From the NCBI GenBank assembly GCA_946631345.1, contig CAMPAA010000132.1, forward strand, positions 1-8,679: a stretch of DNA of 8,679 bases, written 5' to 3'. The DNA comes from an uncultured Verrucomicrobiota bacterium. Lineage in GTDB: Bacteria > Verrucomicrobiota > Kiritimatiellia > RFP12 > UBA1067. Shown piece by piece: positions 5,831 through 8,679 of the stretch; the first letter of the stretch is position 1, and every line of letters starts with the position of its first letter. A program made the translations under genes and the position numbers. The notes under the pieces were generated by a model. That model worked only from the letters and a program-made list of their open reading frames with translations, was not told the origin of the DNA and made no database searches.

Positions 5831-7237
5831 TCAAAACCAGTTCGACCAGAACCCGTCATGGGTGGACTTGTATCCCGTGAACACATCGCCGCCGGCCAGC
5901 ACCTGGCGCTTGACGGGGTCGAACGTGGCGCGGCATCCCGTGCGCGCGGCGGCGTTCGCCATGATCAGCGCCACGGAGTGTGAGTAGCCGGCCTCAATCG
6001 GCGCGTTCGGGTTCTTGCGCGACCGCACGCACTCCATCCAGTTGCGCATATGGTTTGAGGTGAGGTTGTCGGCGCCGGTGTTGGCGCTCGTCACCGCGAC
6101 CTCCTTCGGCGCGGGCAGGGGCTTCTCCTCCCACTTCACGCGCTCTACGCCCTCGTTAGTGACCATCTGGCGGCCCATGTCGATGCAGCCGTTCGGCCCG
6201 AAGTACTTCTCGACCGGCCCTTCGCCGTTGAGCTTCGATCCGCCGCCGGCGTTGTGCTGGTGGCTCTGGAACACGCACTGGAAGCCGCGCCCCTTCACAC
6301 CGCTCTCGCCGTACTCGAGCACCGTCGTGAACGTGTCGAAGCTCTGCCGCCCGTCAACCCACTGGTACAGCCCGCCGGACGAAACCGCGCTCTTCGGATA
6401 CGGATAGCCCATGAACCAAGCGACCGTGTCGATCTGGTGGCACATCCACTGGCCGGGGGTGCCGCTCGAGAACGGCCAGAACAGACGGAACTCCAGATAC
6501 TTGCGCGGATCGAACGGATATGCGGCGGGGTCGCGGTCGAGCAGCCACATGTTCCAGTCGATGTCCTCCTTCTTCAGCGAGTCGATAAGCGCCTGCGAAC
6601 GGCGCCAGCGCTTCGGCTGGTTCACGTTCCAGCGCAGATCCACGTAGGAGATGTCGCCGAACTGCTTGGAGTCGATGAACTCCTTCGCCGCGTGGTATGC
6701 CGCCCCCGAACGGCGCTGCGAGCCGATCTGCAGCACCGCGCCCGGCGCGAACCCGGCGTTGCGTTTGGCGTCAACAGCGTCCTTGAGAAGGTTGGCGCTG
6801 TACATGTCCTCGGCGAGGGGCTTCTCGCAGTAGGCGTCCTTCCCGGCGACCACGGCGTGCTGGGCATGTTGCGCGTGCTGGAAGTCCGCAGTGGAGATGA
6901 TTACGGCGTCAACATCCTTGGCGTTCTCGTAGAGGTCCACGTCGCTCGTGTAGGTGGTCACGGCATGGCCCAGCTTCTTTTCGAGATCAGGCTTGGCCTT
7001 CTCGTAGAGACGCTTCTTCCAGAGGTCGGCCACGGCCACGAGGTCGAAGTTCAGCTCCTTGCTGTGCTGCAGGAAGCAGGGCAGCAGCGAACCGCGAAAC
7101 CGGTCGGAGTACCCCACGCACGCCACGCGCACGCGATCGTTCGCGCCGAGCACGTTGAGCGATGGACCCGCAAGCGCCGCCGCACCGGCGAGCTTCACGA
7201 AGTCCCTTCGTTTGATTTTTGTCTGCTTTTCTGACAT
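5831..7237 (-). CDS. Tat-exported Gfo/Idh/MocA family oxidoreductase
   Basis: With ATG at 7237 the product has 468 residues. The N-terminus is a twin-arginine signal: KRRDFVK at residues 9-15, a hydrophobic stretch LAGAAALAG, and mature protein from about GANDRVRV. An NAD(P)-binding domain follows, then the family hallmark CEKPLAED (137-144) and a C-terminal domain with H267-Q-I-D270 in the usual catalytic helix position. Such enzymes oxidise or reduce sugars or sugar derivatives; the substrate cannot be told. The nucleotide-binding loop reads VGYSDRFRGS (41-50) instead of the usual GxGxxG, so cofactor binding may differ. A strong AGGAG (7244-7248) six bases before the ATG decides this start over an in-frame one at 7318, which would overlap the previous gene. 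It lies 47 bp after the phosphodiesterase stop and is probably co-transcribed with it. Tat export implies folding with cofactor in the cytoplasm and work in the periplasm. Confidence 0.88.
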   Translation of the reverse strand: MSEKQTKIKRRDFVKLAGAAALAGPSLNVLGANDRVRVACVGYSDRFRGSLLPCFLQHSKELNFDLVAVADLWKKRLYEKAKPDLEKKLGHAVTTYTSDVDLYENAKDVDAVIISTADFQHAQHAQHAVVAGKDAYCEKPLAEDMYSANLLKDAVDAKRNAGFAPGAVLQIGSQRRSGAAYHAAKEFIDSKQFGDISYVDLRWNVNQPKRWRRSQALIDSLKKEDIDWNMWLLDRDPAAYPFDPRKYLEFRLFWPFSSGTPGQWMCHQIDTVAWFMGYPYPKSAVSSGGLYQWVDGRQSFDTFTTVLEYGESGVKGRGFQCVFQSHQHNAGGGSKLNGEGPVEKYFGPNGCIDMGRQMVTNEGVERVKWEEKPLPAPKEVAVTSANTGADNLTSNHMRNWMECVRSRKNPNAPIEAGYSHSVALIMANAAARTGCRATFDPVKRQVLAGGDVFTGYKSTHDGFWSNWF

Positions 7238-7284
7238 GTCATTCTCCTTTTTCTGTTGGCAGTTGTCGTTTTGTTGTTGAAGGG

Positions 7285-8193
7285 TTATTTCGCAACGAGC
7301 GCCGAGCGCCCGCGCCACGTCTCTGGCACGCGGTATCCGAGCAGGTCGAGCACGGTCGGCGCGGTGTCGGCGCCCATCACTGGCTCACGCAGGCGGTAGC
7401 AGCCCTTCACGGCCGGCCCGGATACGAGAAACGGGATCTCAAAGCACTCTATAACATCCATGCCGTGCCTCTTGCCGAGTCCTCCATGGTCGGCGACCAG
7501 CACGATCACGGTGTCGTCACGCAACCCGGCATCCTCTATGCCCTTCACGATGCGCCCGATGTTTCCGTCAAGATGCACGCAGGCGTTGGTGAACTCTGGC
7601 GTGCCCCAGCCGTTCCTGTGCCCGTAGCAGTCGGGCAGGTGCTGGTAGAGGAACGTAAGCTTCGGGGCGTGCTCATTAAGCTGCTTGAGCCCATCGGCAA
7701 CCACGTCGTCGTCGCGCTGCTCCAGCGATCCTTCCGCGTAGTACTTCACGAAATCCACCTCGTTGGTGGCATGGACGAACCCGATACCGTCCCAGTTGTA
7801 TAGCGAGACCGTGTACGCCGATGGTTCCTGCCGCTTGATCTCATGGAACACGCAAGGCGGTATGCCCTTCTCCGTCACCTCGAACGCGCGCACATCCGGC
7901 TTGCGGCTGTTCCAGTTGCGGTAGCCGTGCATCTCGACCGTCGTGCCGCCCATCGTGGACATCCAGTTTATGCCGGAGGACGTGGGAAAATTGCAGCGCC
8001 CAACCGCGTAGCACCCTTCATCACGCAGTTTCGTGAGGTTCGGCATGAGCTTCCACGGAATATACTGCGCGCCGAAGCCATCAACACCGATCAGCACAAC
8101 ATGCTTCGCAATCGGTCTGCCGCCGCACCGGTGCCCGCACAGGCACCCACACGCCGTCAACGCCAACGCGACCGCCATCAACACCTTCCTCAT
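7285..8193 (-). CDS. Lipoprotein type I phosphodiesterase / nucleotide pyrophosphatase family enzyme
   Basis: With ATG at 8193 the product has 302 residues and belongs to the alkaline phosphatase superfamily, type I phosphodiesterase/nucleotide pyrophosphatase branch. The metal and catalytic residues appear in order: D38 in GVDGFG, a nucleophile at S73 (or T71) in FPTSSGIN, D188 and H192 in DCYGH, D235-H236 in ADHGG, and H243. It would hydrolyse phosphomonoesters or phosphodiesters at a two-metal site; the substrate is unknown. The N-terminus is a lipoprotein signal, MRKVLMAVALALTAC, with lipobox L12-T-A-C15, so it should be anchored to a membrane and face the periplasm or outside. A second cysteine (C17) is less likely as the anchor. 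AGGAG lies eleven bases before this ATG, rather far; an in-frame GTG three codons upstream is possible but only two bases from it. The gene precedes the Tat-exported oxidoreductase in one likely operon. Confidence 0.85.
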   Translation of the reverse strand: MRKVLMAVALALTACGCLCGHRCGGRPIAKHVVLIGVDGFGAQYIPWKLMPNLTKLRDEGCYAVGRCNFPTSSGINWMSTMGGTTVEMHGYRNWNSRKPDVRAFEVTEKGIPPCVFHEIKRQEPSAYTVSLYNWDGIGFVHATNEVDFVKYYAEGSLEQRDDDVVADGLKQLNEHAPKLTFLYQHLPDCYGHRNGWGTPEFTNACVHLDGNIGRIVKGIEDAGLRDDTVIVLVADHGGLGKRHGMDVIECFEIPFLVSGPAVKGCYRLREPVMGADTAPTVLDLLGYRVPETWRGRSALVAK

Positions 8194-8237
8194 CTTCTGC
8201 ACTTCTCCTCTATGGTGACACAAAACATTTGCCATCT

Positions 8238-8246
8238 ATTATACCA
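8238..8246 (-). promoter_or_regulatory. Extended -10 promoter of the phosphodiesterase-oxidoreductase pair
   Basis: On the minus strand the sequence reads TGG-TATAAT, a perfect -10 (8238-8243) with the TGn extension (8244-8246). No good -35 box exists at 16-18 bp, as is usual for extended -10 promoters. Transcription would start near 8231, giving a leader of about 38 bases that contains the AGGAG before the ATG at 8193. This start point lies inside the longer open frame beginning at 8235, which argues against that longer start. Confidence 0.6.
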
Positions 8247-8277
8247 TAAACACAGCACATTCCGGCTTCAAATAGGA

Positions 8278-8450
8278 ATGCTGGCGTTTACCCGTTTCCC
8301 GAAGCCGGGCAGAAGGTTCGTGGAGGACTGCATCTACGGGATACAGACATCAGGGGACACGAAGATGTCGTCCATCGTCCGTGCCATAGACGACGACATA
8401 AAGCCCATTGACGGGCCTATTGCAGACGCATGACTGCCCACTTTAATCTA
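8278..8450 (+). pseudogene. Frameshifted N-terminal remnant of a DDE-type transposase
   Basis: From ATG 8278 a 51-codon frame reads MLAFTRFPKPGRRFVEDCIY, then GIQTSGDTKMSSIVRAIDDD and IKPID. This resembles the start of IS4-superfamily transposases: RFPK, a helix ending in YGIQ, K-SSI-R and DDI. The frame ends at TGA 8431-8433. One base earlier in phase the reading continues as RMTAHFNL (8427-8450), which fits the RL-RNL motif those transposases carry at this point. A single-base loss near 8427 therefore explains the break. Only about 60 residues of a protein normally several times longer remain; after 8450 the sequence passes into the inverted repeat bordering the 23-bp array. GGA sits directly before the ATG. 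The family call rests on remembered motif shape. A chance reading frame, or the tail of another short gene, remains possible. Confidence 0.5.
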
Positions 8451-8453
8451 TGT

Positions 8454-8668
8454 GACGGCCTACTTGTCCCTAAAGAGGGTACCCTTCTTCATCCAAGATG
8501 GGTACCCTTCTTCGCACAAGATGGGTACCCTTCTTCTCGCAAGATGGGTACCCCTCTTCGCACAAGATGGGTACCCTTCTTCACCCAAGATGGGTACCCC
8601 TCTTCATCCAAGATGGGTACCCCTCTTCGCACAAGATGGGTACCCTCCTTATAGGCAAGTAGGCGGTC
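8454..8668. repeat. Imperfect ~31-bp inverted repeats bracketing the 23-bp array
   Basis: The left arm 8454-8484 and the right arm 8638-8668 are reverse complements at 26 of 31 positions. Each arm includes the outermost GGGTACCC of the array and extends outward through unique sequence with a shared CAAGTAGG / CCTACTTG block (8657-8663 region and 8459-8466). The outer parts of the arms are not repeat units, so the inverted repeat is not just a by-product of the units' own symmetry. This could mark the ends of a small non-coding element or a large stem-loop. Confidence 0.75.
8477..8645 (+). repeat. Eight-copy, 23-bp tandem array of GGGTACCC-centred dyads
   Basis: GGGTACCC occurs at 8477, 8500, 8523, 8546, 8569, 8592, 8615 and 8638, always exactly 23 bp apart. 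Between copies the sequence is Y-TCTTC, then a variable triplet, then CAAGAT. The triplets in order are ATC, GCA, TCG, GCA, ACC, ATC, GCA. Centred on GGGTACCC, each full copy is an imperfect 18-bp palindrome, AAGA-T-GGGTACCC-Y-TCTT, and neighbouring palindromes are joined by C-NNN-C. The first copy lacks the T before GGG, and after the eighth the sequence diverges. No protein-coding role is evident: a 74-codon open frame (8430-8654) runs through it only because the unit has no stop codon in any of the three plus-strand frames. It is not a CRISPR array, since the variable part is three bases. Confidence 0.93.
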
Positions 8669-8679
8669 GGAACCGAGCA

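Noticed and set aside
6254..7234. 326-codon plus-strand open frame opposite the oxidoreductase
   Set aside because: It is the complement of a gene with Tat signal, EKP motif and strong ribosome binding site; no features of its own.
7238..7318. Longer start of the oxidoreductase at 7318
   Set aside because: It would overlap the phosphodiesterase coding end and put 27 polar residues before the Tat signal; the ATG at 7237 has a strong ribosome binding site.
8194..8235. Longer start of the phosphodiesterase at 8235
   Set aside because: It adds a polar extension before a lipoprotein signal and begins upstream of the predicted transcription start near 8231.
8477..8645. CRISPR array
   Set aside because: The changing part is only three bases in a 23-bp period, far too short for spacers, and no cas gene is present in the window.
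8430..8654. 74-codon open frame running through the 23-bp array, giving a 23-residue peptide repeat
   Set aside because: The unit has no stop codon in any plus-strand frame, so an open frame is automatic. The start overlaps the transposase remnant and the downstream variation does not follow codon-like patterns. A repeat peptide cannot be fully excluded.

Overview
The window is GC-rich bacterial DNA. It carries three transcription blocks and ends in a repeat-rich zone. The gene set suggests a member of the Planctomycetes-Verrucomicrobia-Chlamydiae (PVC) group, most likely Lentisphaerae or Kiritimatiellae. It has a bacterial V/A-type ATPase operon with a DUF2764 gene between subunits E and A (the order known from Chlamydia and Bacteroidetes), a Tat-exported Gfo/Idh/MocA oxidoreductase of the kind abundant in Planctomycetes and Lentisphaerae, and a lipoprotein phosphodiesterase. 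The taxonomic placement is inference from these families; no marker gene settles it.

Layout. Positions 1-136 hold direct and inverted repeats, including an 18-bp perfect inverted repeat, downstream of the first operon. Positions 137-2761 hold a minus-strand operon, pyrH (UMP kinase) -> MoxR AAA+ ATPase -> DUF58 protein, with gaps of 22 and 2 bp. Positions 2762-2926 are a divergent promoter region. The pyrH promoter lies so close to its ATG that the mRNA should be leaderless, while the ATPase operon has a normal leader. Positions 2927-5772 hold the plus-strand genes for V-ATPase subunit E, DUF2764 and catalytic subunit A. The operon stops there: the expected B, D, I and K subunit genes are not next to it, and a convergent gene follows after 58 bp containing a GC hairpin. 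Positions 5831-8193 hold a minus-strand pair: a lipoprotein type I phosphodiesterase/phosphatase, then the Tat-dependent oxidoreductase, served by an extended -10 promoter near 8240.

Positions 8278-8450 look like the N-terminal remnant of a DDE transposase, broken by a frameshift. Directly behind it, 8477-8645 is an array of eight exactly spaced 23-bp units. Each unit junction forms an AAGA-n-GGGTACCC-n-TCTT dyad, neighbouring dyads are joined by a C-NNN-C linker whose triplet varies, and the array is bracketed by imperfect ~31-bp inverted repeats. I know of no named element with this build, and it is the least explained part of the window.

Functionally, the first block joins pyrimidine nucleotide synthesis to a MoxR/DUF58 chaperone pair. 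The second makes part of the soluble head and peripheral stalk of an ion-pumping ATPase. The third makes two proteins predicted to work outside the cytoplasm. No tRNA, rRNA, riboswitch or CRISPR array was recognised.
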